From: Litorivivens sp041624475
GTDB lineage: Bacteria; Pseudomonadota; Gammaproteobacteria; Pseudomonadales; Spongiibacteraceae
Length of the DNA stretch: 64,000 nt
Direction of reading: 5' to 3'
Assembly: GCF_041624475.1 (NCBI RefSeq)
Contig: NZ_JBFJUX010000001.1
Location: 124,001 to 188,000 of the forward strand
Of this stretch, positions 55,810 to 64,000 are shown in pieces. The notes below the pieces were generated by a model. The model was not told the DNA's origin. It made no database searches and saw nothing but the letters and a program-made list of their open reading frames with translations. The translations under genes and the position numbers were made by a program. Position 1 is the stretch's first letter. Each line of letters starts with the position of its first letter.

Positions 55810-57701
55810 CAGGCCGTTTTGCTGCTGCGATCGAGCAGGCCTCGTTTTTTCAGGTAAATCAGCAAGAGTGAAACAGCTGCCGGCGTCACGCCGGGAATGC
55901 GCGAAGCCTGGGCCAGGGTTTCCGGTCGGGCGCTGGACAGCTTTTGTTTGATCTCGTTCGACAGACCTTCCACCGTCTGATAGTCGAAATCCAGCGGCAG
56001 GCTTGTGTGCTCAAAGCGCCGCAAGCGCTCAATTTCCTCGGTCTGACGGTCGATATAGCCGGCGTACTTCACACCGATCTCGATCTGTTCCGCAACCTGT
56101 AAGTTAGCACTCACTTCTCCTTTGAGTCCCGCCACATCTGAGTAGCTTAGCTCAGGACGCTTGAGAAGATCGAGCAGATTGTGTTCACGACTGATCGGCG
56201 TCGGGATTTTGCTGTTCAGAATGTCAGCTTCCGGGGTATTGGGCTGAATCCAGGTGCTGGCCATGCGCTGACGTTCCCGCTCCACCGTTTCGCGCTTGTC
56301 GCAGTAAGCTGCCCAGCGCGCATCATCCACCAGTCCCAGTTCGCGGCCCTTTTCGGTCAGTCGGGAATCGGCGTTGTCCTCGCGCAGCAGCAAGCGGTAT
56401 TCGGCGCGGGAGGTAAACATCCGATAGGGCTCCAGCGTGCCCATGGTAATCAGATCGTCGACCAACACTCCGATGTAGGCTTGATCGCGCTTGGGACACC
56501 AGGTGTCTTTATCGGCCGCTTTCAGGGCGGCGTTGAGTCCAGCCAGCAGGCCCTGGGCGCCCGCTTCTTCGTAACCGGTGGTGCCGTTGATCTGCCCGGC
56601 GAAAAAGAGGTTTTCAATGACCTTGGTTTCAAGGGAAGTTTTCAGATCCCGAGGGTCGAAATAGTCGTATTCAATAGCGTAGCCCGGGCGGGTGATATGG
56701 GCATTTTCAAAGCCCTTGATCGAGCGCACCAATTGCATTTGCACATCAAAAGGCAAGCTGGTGGAGATGCCGTTGGGATAGAGCTCGTGGGTATTCAGCC
56801 CCTCCGGCTCGATAAAAATCTGGTGGCTGCTTTTGTCCGCAAAGCGGTGAACTTTGTCTTCGATGGACGGGCAATAACGCGGGCCGACGCCTTCGATCAC
56901 GCCGGTGTACATGGGCGAGCGGTCCAGCCCGCCCTGAATGATTTCGTGGGTGCGCTCGTTGGTGTGGGTAATCCAGCAGCAGGTCTGACGCGGGTGCATC
57001 TCGAGACTGCCGAGATAGGACATCACCGGCTCGGGCTGATCGCCCCACTGCTCCTGCAGACCTTCGAAATTCACCGACTTGGCGTCAATGCGCGGCGGGG
57101 TGCCAGTTTTCAGGCGATCGACGCGCAGGGGCAGTTCCCGCAGACGCGCGGCCAGGGCGATCGCCGGTGGGTCGCCGGCTCGGCCGCCGCTGTGATTATC
57201 CAGACCGATATGGATTTTGCCGCCCAGGAAAGTCCCGGTTGTCAGCACGACCGTTTTCGCCCGAAAGCGAATACCGGTGTTGGTGATCGCACCGCAAACC
57301 CGCTCACCCTCGACGATCAAGTCGTCAACGGCTTGCTGGAAAATCGACAGATTGGGCTGATTTTCCAGTATTTCGCGAATCGCCGCCTTGTACAGCGCCC
57401 GGTCAGCCTGGGCCCGAGTCGCACGGACTGCCGGGCCTTTGCGAGCGTTCAAAACCCGAAACTGGATCCCGCCGCGGTCTGTGGCCAGGGCCATGGCGCC
57501 GCCGAGGGCATCGATTTCCTTGACCAGGTGGCTTTTGCCAATGCCGCCGATGGCCGGATTGCAGGACATTTGGCCCAGCGTTTCGATGTTGTGGGTCAGC
57601 AGCAGGGTTTTAGCACCCATGCGCGCCGCCGCCAGGCACGCTTCGGTACCAGCGTGGCCGCCGCCGATGACGATAACGTCGAATTGCTCGGGGTAATCCA
57701 C
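55809..57701 (-). CDS. mnmG: tRNA uridine 5-carboxymethylaminomethyl modification enzyme MnmG (GidA)
   Basis: FAD enzyme that, with MnmE, modifies U34 of several tRNAs. The 630-residue protein has the FAD-binding GGGHAGTEA motif at residues 13-21, the segment MSCNPAIGGIGKSHLVKEIDALGG near residue 48, and TGTPPRIDAKSV near residue 200. It starts with GTG, 6 bases after AGGA. Upstream is an AT-rich stretch with DnaA boxes, rather than mnmE directly. Length matches E. coli (629). Confidence 0.98.
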   Translation of the reverse strand: MDYPEQFDVIVIGGGHAGTEACLAAARMGAKTLLLTHNIETLGQMSCNPAIGGIGKSHLVKEIDALGGAMALATDRGGIQFRVLNARKGPAVRATRAQADRALYKAAIREILENQPNLSIFQQAVDDLIVEGERVCGAITNTGIRFRAKTVVLTTGTFLGGKIHIGLDNHSGGRAGDPPAIALAARLRELPLRVDRLKTGTPPRIDAKSVNFEGLQEQWGDQPEPVMSYLGSLEMHPRQTCCWITHTNERTHEIIQGGLDRSPMYTGVIEGVGPRYCPSIEDKVHRFADKSSHQIFIEPEGLNTHELYPNGISTSLPFDVQMQLVRSIKGFENAHITRPGYAIEYDYFDPRDLKTSLETKVIENLFFAGQINGTTGYEEAGAQGLLAGLNAALKAADKDTWCPKRDQAYIGVLVDDLITMGTLEPYRMFTSRAEYRLLLREDNADSRLTEKGRELGLVDDARWAAYCDKRETVERERQRMASTWIQPNTPEADILNSKIPTPISREHNLLDLLKRPELSYSDVAGLKGEVSANLQVAEQIEIGVKYAGYIDRQTEEIERLRRFEHTSLPLDFDYQTVEGLSNEIKQKLSSARPETLAQASRIPGVTPAAVSLLLIYLKKRGLLDRSSKTA

Positions 57702-57879
57702 GGGAAATCCTGCTCTGAGCTGAAAGGGAGTGTGATTATACGGGGCGAATTTCGCACTGCAATAAGCTGGTGAAAATTTAATCAGGGCTGGTTTTTAAAA
57801 AAGTTATTAAATAAAAATCTTATTTATAAGAGAAAGTAAGAGAGATTATTGTTGTTGTAATTATTAGTTGACGTAAAAA

Positions 57880-57888
57880 TGTGGATAA
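57880..57888 (-). promoter_or_regulatory. DnaA box
   Basis: Perfect TTATCCACA on the minus strand inside the AT-rich tract upstream of mnmG. Confidence 0.7.
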
Positions 57889-58048
57889 CCTTTGTAAGTT
57901 GCTGTTTTATAAATATTTAAAGTGCCTAATAAGTGGGCGTACAAACCCCTTGTAAAGCTGTTCCCCGGATGGTGACAAGCCTTGAACGGTTTGGGGGTAA
58001 GTATTTGTACTGATTTTCCGTCCACAGGCTTAAAACTTATCCCCCAAG

Positions 58049-58057
58049 TTATGCACA
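58049..58057 (+). promoter_or_regulatory. DnaA box
   Basis: Perfect TTATGCACA on the plus strand, in the gap between mnmG and mnmE. Degenerate copies (TTATCCCCC nearby, and a TCCACAGG) flank it. Confidence 0.65.
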
Positions 58058-58252
58058 GTCTTTCCCCGCGCTATGCGCCCTCAATTCACAGCAAAAAAGT
58101 TGAAAGTTAAAGGGGTTGTGGTGACTATTTGATCAGATTTAGGGGTTAAGAATCGTGACTGACGCTGAAACTGAAGCTGGTGGGGATGCAAAAGCCTGCT
58201 TACCGAAGGAGTCCGGGGTTGCCGTAAAGGCCTTTGCGGGGATAGAGAAAGG

Positions 58253-59608
58253 CTATTTGCCGATACAGAAACTGGAAAAGATTTTTCCAAGCAGGTCGTC
58301 GGGGGTAAACTCGCCGGTAATGGTGCTCAGAGCATTCTGGCTGAGGCGTAATTCTTCAGCCAGTAGCTCACCGGCGCGGTAAACCATCAGTTGCTCTCTT
58401 CCCTGATCAAAATGCTGCTTGGCGTCGAGCAAGGCATCAATATGGCGCTGCCGGGCCGTGAACTGGCTGTCGCTACCACCGTGATAGCCCATGCAATCTT
58501 TCAGATGCTCGCGCAAGCGATCAATACCCGCTTGCGCCTTGGCTGAAAGGTTCAGCGCATGACCGTCGTCGCGTTCACCTATCGACAAGCCGGACAGATC
58601 CGCCTTGTTGTGTATAACGGTTAGCTTGTCGCGGTGGCTTTGGAATTGAGCAAGCAGATCGTCGGCGCTGTGGGGGTCGGTGGAATCGATCACCAGCAGA
58701 ATGCGGTCGGCGTCGTCGATAACTTGCCAGGCGCGGCGAATGCCTTCCTGCTCTACCTGATCGACGCTGTCGCGCAAACCGGCGGTATCGATGACATGCA
58801 GTGGCATACCTTCGATCAGAATGGTCTCACGAAGCACGTCGCGGGTGGTGCCGGCGATATCGGTGACAATGGCGGACTCGCGTCCAGCCAGCGCGTTAAG
58901 CAGACTGGATTTTCCGGCATTGGGTTTGCCGGCAATGGCTACCGTCATGCCTTCGCGCAAAAGCGCCCCCTGTTTTGCGCTGCTTAATAATTTTGTTAGA
59001 TCTCTATCAAGGTTTTCCAGTCCGAGTCGAACGGTTTCGTCGCTGAGAAAATCCACTTCTTCTTCGGGAAAATCGATTGCCGCTTCCACATACATACGCA
59101 GATGAATCAAGGCTTCGACCAGATCTTGAACGCGACGGCTGAACTCTCCTTCCAGCGACCGAACCGCATTTTTGGCCGCCTGTTCTGAGGCGCTGTCGAT
59201 CAAGTCGGCGATGGCTTCAGCCTGGGCCAGATCAATTTTGTCGTTGAGAAAAGCCCGCTCGGAAAACTCGCCGGGCTTTGCCAGACGTGCACCTAGGCGG
59301 ACTATTTCTCGCAACAGCAATTGTAAAACCACGGGGCCGCCATGGCCCTGCAGTTCCAATACGTCTTCACCGGTAAAGGAATTCGGTCCTGGAAAGTAAA
59401 GGGCGAGGCCGCTGTCTATCGCCTCAATTGAAGTGTTAGATGTGGCGTAGAACTGCGAGAAGTGTGCATACCGCGGCTTAAGCGTTTTGTTATTAAGAAT
59501 AGCCTGGGCGATGGCCAGACACTTGGGGCCGGAAATACGAATGACGCCGACGCCACCCCGCCCGGCCGGGGTGGCGATGGCGGCGATGGTGTCGGTGTGA
59601 ACGTTCAT
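58253..59608 (-). CDS. mnmE: tRNA modification GTPase MnmE (TrmE)
   Basis: GTPase partner of MnmG in tRNA wobble uridine modification. The 451-residue protein starts with the formyl-THF-binding domain (DTIAAIATPAGRGGVGVIRISG). The G domain has G1 GKPNAGKSSLLNAL near residue 222, G3 DTAGLRD near 269 and G4 NKAD near 335. The conserved C-terminal FCIGK with catalytic Cys is present. The ATG abuts the yidC stop (TGA-ATG), suggesting coupling. Length is usual. Confidence 0.98.
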   Translation of the reverse strand: MNVHTDTIAAIATPAGRGGVGVIRISGPKCLAIAQAILNNKTLKPRYAHFSQFYATSNTSIEAIDSGLALYFPGPNSFTGEDVLELQGHGGPVVLQLLLREIVRLGARLAKPGEFSERAFLNDKIDLAQAEAIADLIDSASEQAAKNAVRSLEGEFSRRVQDLVEALIHLRMYVEAAIDFPEEEVDFLSDETVRLGLENLDRDLTKLLSSAKQGALLREGMTVAIAGKPNAGKSSLLNALAGRESAIVTDIAGTTRDVLRETILIEGMPLHVIDTAGLRDSVDQVEQEGIRRAWQVIDDADRILLVIDSTDPHSADDLLAQFQSHRDKLTVIHNKADLSGLSIGERDDGHALNLSAKAQAGIDRLREHLKDCMGYHGGSDSQFTARQRHIDALLDAKQHFDQGREQLMVYRAGELLAEELRLSQNALSTITGEFTPDDLLGKIFSSFCIGK

Positions 59609-61279
59609 TCAGCTTTTGGCTGCGTTTTTCTCAATACTGCGGGTGATTATGTACTGCTGAGCGATGGACAGCAGGTTGTTGACTACCCAATACAGCACCA
59701 GACCAGCCGGGAAGAACAGGAAGAAGAAGGTAAAGATCACCGGCAGCCACTGCATGACTTTGGCCTGCATAGGATCGGGCGGCGGCGGGTTGAGTTTCTG
59801 CTGAACAAACATGGAAGCGCCCATGATAATCGGCAGAATGAAGTAAGGATCCATCGCCGACAGGTCATTGATCCAGCCGAAGAACGGTGCGTGGCGCAGC
59901 TCGACACTTTCCATCAACACCCAGTACAGCGCAATAAAAACGGGCATCTGTACAAGAATGGGCAGACAGCCGCCAAGCGGATTGATCTTCTCTTTTTTGT
60001 AGAGCTCCATCATTGCCTGAGACTGTTTCTGGCGGTCGTCGGCGTGTCGCTCGCGAATCTCAAGCAGCTTGGGTTGTACCCGGCGCATATTGGCCATGGA
60101 GCGGAAGGCGGTGGCATTGAGCTGGAAGAAGACAATCTTTACCAGCAAGGTGACGCCGATAATGGCCAGCCCCCAGTTACCCACCAGTTTATGAATCTGG
60201 GTCAAGAGCCAGAACAGCGGTTGGGCGATCCACCACAGCCAGCCGTAGTCGACGCTCAACTCCAGCCCCTCGGATATTTCCTGCAGGGCGTACTGATCTT
60301 TCGGTCCGATATACAGGCGGGCGGTCATATGGCCGGTTGATTTGGGTTCTACCACCTGAGGTGCTGAGGTATAGCGGGCAATATTGTCGCCACTGCGGGT
60401 GACCGAGGTGGAGAAAAAATTCTGTTGCTCCGCGGGTGGAACCCAGGCGCTGAGGAAGTAATGCTGGATTATAGCGATCCAACCGCCCTGCATTTCCAGC
60501 TTGAGGGGTTTGTCGCGCATTTTGTCGAAGGCGAGTTTTTCAAAGCGCTCTTCCGATGTGCGATAGCCCACACCAAGAAAGGGCTGCATGCCCATCATGC
60601 CGCTGTCCTGGGTTGCCGGGTCTTCACTGTTGTCGCGCTTGAGCTGGGTAAACAGCACGCCCTGCCATTGTTCATCACTGCGATTGTCGATTTCGTAGTC
60701 CATTTCGACAAGGTAGGAGCCGCGCTTAAAGCGATAGTGTTTATAGATGGTGATATCGCGACTTTGACCATAGGCCAGGGTCACGGTCAGTTCGTCCTGG
60801 CCCTCGCTGAGCTGGTAACTGGCGTTTTCAGTGACAAAGGTGGGGCGACCGTCGCGGGTATCGGTGCCGTTTTTACCGATCAGACCGCTTTGGGCGATAT
60901 ATTCGCGCCGGCGATTCTGCTCGAGAATGACGAAGGGCTGGTCGGGGGTGTCAATTTCTGCGTGATGTTTTGGCAGTGCGGCATAAATAATATCGCCGCC
61001 CGAGAGATCTATGGTCAGCTCTAACACATCGGTGCTGACGCTGACGGTATCGCTGCCGTGGCTGGATATGAGTTCTGCATCCTGTTCAGCTGGGGCTGAG
61101 CTAACTTCCGGAATATCTTCCCCAGAGGATTGAGCCGCTGCTCTGGCCGTGACTTGGGTGGAATCGGCCTGGGCGCTGACGGCGGCAGGTTCCTGCTGGC
61201 GGAATGCGGCCCATTCCACAACTAGCATAAACGACAATACCGCGATCGCGGCGATCAGCAAGGTGCGTTGTATATCCAT
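59609..61279 (-). CDS. yidC: Membrane protein insertase YidC
   Basis: Inner-membrane insertase for Sec-dependent and Sec-independent proteins. The 556-residue protein has an N-terminal helix (residues 5-25), a large periplasmic beta-sandwich domain (about 50-340) and five C-terminal helices. The 60KD_IMP core includes WGLAIIGVTLLVKIVFFQL and the conserved NPLGGCLPILVQMPVFIALYWVL. Its ATG overlaps the yidD stop by one base (TAATG). The length is normal for the group. Confidence 0.98.
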   Translation of the reverse strand: MDIQRTLLIAAIAVLSFMLVVEWAAFRQQEPAAVSAQADSTQVTARAAAQSSGEDIPEVSSAPAEQDAELISSHGSDTVSVSTDVLELTIDLSGGDIIYAALPKHHAEIDTPDQPFVILEQNRRREYIAQSGLIGKNGTDTRDGRPTFVTENASYQLSEGQDELTVTLAYGQSRDITIYKHYRFKRGSYLVEMDYEIDNRSDEQWQGVLFTQLKRDNSEDPATQDSGMMGMQPFLGVGYRTSEERFEKLAFDKMRDKPLKLEMQGGWIAIIQHYFLSAWVPPAEQQNFFSTSVTRSGDNIARYTSAPQVVEPKSTGHMTARLYIGPKDQYALQEISEGLELSVDYGWLWWIAQPLFWLLTQIHKLVGNWGLAIIGVTLLVKIVFFQLNATAFRSMANMRRVQPKLLEIRERHADDRQKQSQAMMELYKKEKINPLGGCLPILVQMPVFIALYWVLMESVELRHAPFFGWINDLSAMDPYFILPIIMGASMFVQQKLNPPPPDPMQAKVMQWLPVIFTFFFLFFPAGLVLYWVVNNLLSIAQQYIITRSIEKNAAKS

Positions 61280-61533
61280 TATGACTGAGATGCCTGCGTT
61301 GAAGGTTTGATTTGGTTTTTCCCGGCAGGCACAGGGTCGTAGCCGCCGGGGTTAAAGGGGTGGCAGCGACAGAGCCGGCGGGTGGCCAGCCAGCCGCCGC
61401 GAAGACTGCCGTGATGCTCTATGGCTTCAAGAGCGTATTGGGAACAGCTGGGGTGAAAGCGACAGTGACTGGCCATCATTGGGCTGATGGTATAGCGGTA
61501 AAGTCGAATCAGGGCTGTCAGTATCAGTCGCAT
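61279..61533 (-). CDS. yidD: Membrane protein insertion efficiency factor YidD
   Basis: Small protein that aids YidC-dependent insertion. The 84-residue chain has an amphipathic N-terminal helix and the three conserved cysteines in the pattern CRFHPSCSQYALEAIEHHG, with RLCRCHPFNPGGYDPVP at the C-terminal side. It overlaps rnpA by 10 bp and yidC by 1 bp. Typical position between rnpA and yidC. Confidence 0.95.
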   Translation of the reverse strand: MRLILTALIRLYRYTISPMMASHCRFHPSCSQYALEAIEHHGSLRGGWLATRRLCRCHPFNPGGYDPVPAGKNQIKPSTQASQS

Positions 61534-61925
61534 GACTTGGCTTCATCTTCCTGCTGCTGCCGGCGCGCCTGCTTTTCGACGCGGCGTTGAAGTTGCTTCC
61601 ACAGTTGGTTGCAACTGTCGTGAAGCTGAGGGTTGTCTAGTGTATCCAATCCTCTGCGCGCAAGCACTACGATATCCAGGCCGGTGATGACCTGTTGCTG
61701 GCGGAAGCTCTCACGGATGATGCGTTTGACCCGATTGCGTTGCACCGCAAGGCGGACGTTCTTCTTGGCAATAACAAGACCAAGGCGGGCATGGGGGAGT
61801 TGATTGGGTACAGCGAGAAACAGGAGTTCCGGGGAGGAAACCTTCAGGCGGGCATTATCAAAGACTGATTTGAAATCCCGTGCGTTCAGCAACCGTGACG
61901 CTTTTCCAAAACCTGCGTTCGTCAC
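61524..61925 (-). CDS. rnpA: Ribonuclease P protein component RnpA
   Basis: Protein subunit of RNase P, which matures tRNA 5' ends. The 133-residue protein starts MTNAGFGKASRLLNARDFKSVF, in register with the usual family N-terminus, and carries the RNR motif in AKKNVRLAVQRNRVKRIIRESFRQ. It starts with GTG and lacks a clear ribosome site, 29 bp after rpmH. An open frame extends back across rpmH, but no family residues lie there. Basic C-terminal tail is a little longer than average. Confidence 0.95.
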   Translation of the reverse strand: MTNAGFGKASRLLNARDFKSVFDNARLKVSSPELLFLAVPNQLPHARLGLVIAKKNVRLAVQRNRVKRIIRESFRQQQVITGLDIVVLARRGLDTLDNPQLHDSCNQLWKQLQRRVEKQARRQQQEDEAKSCD

Positions 61926-61954
61926 GGTGCTGGATGACCATCGCGAATGCCCGA

Positions 61955-62089
61955 TCAGGCAGCGAGACGCTTGCGACCTTTGGCGCGACGACGGGCCAGA
62001 ACCTGACGGCCGTTTTTGGTGGCCATGCGGGCACGGAAACCGTGGGTGCGCTTGCGTTTCAGAACGCTGGGTTGAAAAGTTCTTTTCAT
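61955..62089 (-). CDS. rpmH: 50S ribosomal protein L34
   Basis: The 44-residue ribosomal protein MKRTFQPSVLKRKRTHGF... continues to RRRAKGRKRLAA, an almost exact match to gammaproteobacterial L34. A GGAG lies 7 bases before the ATG. It is the first gene of the rpmH-rnpA-yidD-yidC operon, which runs away from dnaA. Confidence 0.98.
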   Translation of the reverse strand: MKRTFQPSVLKRKRTHGFRARMATKNGRQVLARRRAKGRKRLAA

Positions 62090-62340
62090 GATTCTGCTCC
62101 AAAGCCGCTTTCGTGGGCTTTCCTGCTTCCTATATAAGAAGGAAGACTTGTGCCGTGTTCTGTCGGAGTGAAAACAAAGACACCGACGCTAAAATTAAGG
62201 ATCGCGAATTCTAGTGAATATTGTCAGTAAAGGCAATGAATTTTTCGAGGGCTTTGATCATAGGAAACCGTCGATAGGGGCGAACGCGAGTCTGTCCTTT
62301 TGGTGGTATGTAAGTGCTCACAAAAGCGGTGTTGAACAGC

Positions 62341-62349
62341 TTATCCACA
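62341..62349 (+). promoter_or_regulatory. DnaA box
   Basis: Perfect TTATCCACA on the plus strand in the rpmH-dnaA gap. Confidence 0.8.
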
Positions 62350-62363
62350 GCTCTGTACCCGAG

Positions 62364-62372
62364 TTATACACA
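62364..62372 (+). promoter_or_regulatory. DnaA box
   Basis: Perfect TTATACACA on the plus strand, 14 bp after the first box. Confidence 0.8.
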
Positions 62373-62482
62373 TTTGTTTCCTGTGAAATAAATATAAAAT
62401 TATTACTTTTTCAAAAATAAGATAACTATTTGAAAAATATTGTATAAATTAAAAGTCAATGGGAAAAATTTTTTTATTTCCC

Positions 62483-62491
62483 TGTGGATAA
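62483..62491 (-). promoter_or_regulatory. DnaA box
   Basis: Perfect TTATCCACA on the minus strand. It lies 18 bp before a TAAAAT -10-like box (62509-62514), so bound DnaA could repress its own gene. Confidence 0.8.
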
Positions 62492-62617
62492 AGCCCAAAA
62501 ACACGCGTTAAAATAGCGTCCTTCGATGGGAGGTCGTCCCGATTTTGGGGATAACTGCCCTCGTGCGACATTCACAGCAATAACAATTACAACGATAACA
62601 AGGCAGGAGAAGTTTCA

Positions 62618-64000
62618 GTGCCGGAAGCCGCTTGGGAACAGTGTCTCAATTACTTGCAGAGCGAGTTGCCATCCCAACAGTTTAACACCTGGATTCGACC
62701 TTTGCGGGCCGTTGCCAATGGCAGTCAGCTGCAACTGCTAGCGCCTAACCGTTTTATTAAAGACTGGGTTGTTGATCGTTATCTGGACCGGATTTCTCAG
62801 ATTGTCAGCGAGGTCAGCACTCAGCCCGGTTGTGATGTGGTGGTGGATATTGGCGCGCGCGCACCGATTCGCCCCATAGGAAGTCCGGCACCCAGTGCCA
62901 CGCAGAGCGCTCCACGGGTCGAGCCTGCGCCCCGACCCGCAGCAGAACCGTCACCGCAGGCCTCAAGACCGGCGCGGGTGCGGCGGGTTGAAGTGGAGGG
63001 TGGTATTCGGCACCAGAGTTCACTGATAGAAAATCACACCTTTGACACCTTCGTAGAGGGTAAATCCAATCAGCTGGCGCGGGCGGCTGCCATGCAGGTG
63101 GCGGAAAATCCGGGTCAGGCCTACAACCCGGTCTTTCTCTACGGTGGGGTCGGTCTGGGCAAGACCCACCTCATGCATGCCGTGGGCAACGCCATGCTTA
63201 AACAAAAGCCGGATGCGAAAATTGTCTACCTGCATTCCGAGCGTTTTGTTGCTGATATGGTCAAGGCCCTGTCGCTCAATGCGATTAATGAGTTCAAGCG
63301 CTATTACCGCAGCGTCGACGCGCTGCTGATTGACGATATTCAGTTTTTTGCGAACAAAGATCGCTCCCAGGAAGAGTTTTTTCATACCTTTAACGCCCTG
63401 CTTGAAGGTGGTCAGCAAATGATTCTGACCTGTGATCGCTACCCGAAAGAAATCAATGGTCTGGAAGAGCGATTAAAGTCACGTTTTGGTTGGGGTCTGA
63501 CGGTTGCCGTCGAACCGCCGGAGCTGGAAACCCGGGTGGCTATTCTGATGAAGAAGGCGGAGCAGGAAAAAATTGATCTGCCCCAGGATGCGGCCTTTTT
63601 TATTGGTCAGCGGGTGCGCTCCAATGTGCGCGAGCTGGAAGGCGCACTGAAACGAGTGATCGCCAGCGCCCGCTTTATGGCGCGCACGATTGATATACCC
63701 CTGATTCGAGAATCCTTGAAGGATCTGCTGGCCTTGCAGGACAAGCAGGTCAGTGTCGATAATATTCAGCGCACGGTTGCCGAATACTACAAAATCAAGG
63801 TGGCCGACCTGACCTCCAAGCGGCGCAGTCGCTCCGTGGCCCGGCCCCGACAGTTGGCGATGGCCTTGGCGAAGGAACTGACTAACCAGAGTCTGCCGGA
63901 AATTGGCGACAGTTTCGGAGGTCGTGACCATACGACGGTCTTGCACGCCTGCCGAAAAATCAAAGAGTTGCGCGAGACCAGTGCTGACATTCGCGAAGAC
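62618..64000 (+). CDS. dnaA: Chromosomal replication initiator DnaA (cut by window edge)
   Basis: Initiator ATPase that opens oriC. The first 461 residues are visible; only a short C-terminal tail is missing. Domain I starts MPEAAWEQCLNYLQSELPSQ. A Pro/Ala-rich linker (domain II, about residues 83-125) follows. The AAA+ domain has Walker A GGVGLGKT at 176-183 and LLIDDIQFF as Walker B. Domain IV has the DnaA signature SFGGRDHTTVLHACRKI. It starts with GTG, preceded by GGCAGGAGAAG. The upstream gap is oriC-like. Confidence 0.98.
   Translation, partial: MPEAAWEQCLNYLQSELPSQQFNTWIRPLRAVANGSQLQLLAPNRFIKDWVVDRYLDRISQIVSEVSTQPGCDVVVDIGARAPIRPIGSPAPSATQSAPRVEPAPRPAAEPSPQASRPARVRRVEVEGGIRHQSSLIENHTFDTFVEGKSNQLARAAAMQVAENPGQAYNPVFLYGGVGLGKTHLMHAVGNAMLKQKPDAKIVYLHSERFVADMVKALSLNAINEFKRYYRSVDALLIDDIQFFANKDRSQEEFFHTFNALLEGGQQMILTCDRYPKEINGLEERLKSRFGWGLTVAVEPPELETRVAILMKKAEQEKIDLPQDAAFFIGQRVRSNVRELEGALKRVIASARFMARTIDIPLIRESLKDLLALQDKQVSVDNIQRTVAEYYKIKVADLTSKRRSRSVARPRQLAMALAKELTNQSLPEIGDSFGGRDHTTVLHACRKIKELRETSADIRED

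Larger units (their letters stand above)
57785..58060. other. AT-rich region with DnaA boxes between mnmG and mnmE
   Basis: The 551-bp gap 57702-58252 contains no gene I can support. A strongly AT-rich tract (about 57790-57925) could be an unwinding element. Perfect DnaA boxes lie at 57880-57888 (minus strand, TTATCCACA) and 58049-58057 (plus strand, TTATGCACA). This position, upstream of gidA/mnmG, is where E. coli has oriC. It may be a second or ancestral origin element, or a DnaA-regulated promoter for mnmG. Confidence 0.55.
62090..62617. other. Candidate chromosomal origin (oriC) region between rpmH and dnaA
   Basis: The 528-bp gap has three perfect DnaA boxes: 62341-62349 and 62364-62372 (plus) and 62483-62491 (minus). 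A very AT-rich tract (about 62386-62480) lies between them and is a candidate unwinding element. An inverted repeat (GGGAAA / TTTCCC at 62461-62482) abuts the third box. The layout is that of Pseudomonas-type oriC. No gene was seen in it; the dnaA promoter must lie near its right end. Confidence 0.85.

Noticed and set aside
56181..57773. A 530-codon open frame on the plus strand opposite mnmG
   Set aside because: It is antisense to a certain mnmG, has no recognisable domain and reflects GC-rich third positions. The same holds for long frames at 1952-2854 and 4423-5517.
58081..58290. Small frame on the minus strand in the mnmG-mnmE gap
   Set aside because: It overlaps the end of mnmE in another frame and its composition is low-complexity (Ser/Gln/Arg/Pro); no start signal.
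61524..62102. Longer RnpA starting upstream of rpmH
   Set aside because: The extension runs through rpmH in another frame; the family N-terminus begins at the GTG at 61925.

Overview
This window carries the chromosomal replication-origin neighbourhood of a gammaproteobacterium. Read leftwards from the right edge, the gene order is dnaA, rpmH, rnpA, yidD, yidC, mnmE, mnmG, rsmG, parA, parB and the atp operon, with glmU and glmS further on. That order, a Pseudomonas/Cellvibrio-like RapA, type IV pilus minor pilins, a wax-ester synthase and a large acyl-CoA/RND/DUF1302/DUF1329 catabolic cluster suggest a marine-type heterotroph of the Cellvibrionales/Pseudomonadales group. The genus cannot be named from the sequence alone. 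No rRNA, tRNA, CRISPR array, transposase or phage gene was seen.

Layout. (1) 1-10.3 kb is a metabolic stretch: a truncated Na/Pi cotransporter gene overlapping a PPK2 polyphosphate kinase gene, catalase-peroxidase KatG, an IorA/IorB-type molybdenum hydroxylase pair, an LLM-type flavin oxidoreductase and a TonB-dependent receptor. (2) 10.3-16.5 kb holds the type IV pilus minor pilin/adhesin block pilV-pilW-pilX-pilY1, with a FimT-like pseudopilin gene divergent from it. (3) 16.6-24.2 kb holds rapA, a small conserved-looking gene, a YhiN-type flavoprotein, glmS and glmU. (4) 24.2-44.1 kb is an accessory block placed between glmU and atpC, which usually lie next to or close to each other in related bacteria. 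One strand carries, in transcription order, acyl-CoA dehydrogenase, SCP2-like thiolase, acyl-CoA synthetase, RND/MMPL transporter, DUF1329, YCF48-like propeller, DUF1302 barrel, a second DUF1329, AcuI-like reductase, two SDRs, a 5-alpha-reductase-like membrane protein and a 4-TM protein. Two AraC-type regulators and a saccharopine-dehydrogenase-like protein lie at its head. (5) 44.1-51.5 kb is the complete atpIBEFHAGDC operon, with a clear sigma70 promoter and a bidirectional terminator. (6) 51.9-53.4 kb is a WS/DGAT acyltransferase gene. (7) 53.4-64 kb is the parB-to-dnaA origin block.

How the genes work together. The accessory block looks like an uptake (or export) and activation route for a hydrophobic carboxylic acid, lipid or steroid/terpenoid-like compound. 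A DUF1302 outer-membrane barrel, Tat-exported DUF1329 proteins, a periplasmic propeller and an inner-membrane RND protein would form an envelope pathway. The ligase, dehydrogenase, thiolase, SDR and reductase enzymes would process the CoA ester. The substrate is not determined by the sequence. The atp genes encode a proton-type F1Fo synthase. ParAB, DnaA and two clusters of DnaA boxes (rpmH-dnaA and mnmG-mnmE) mark the origin region.
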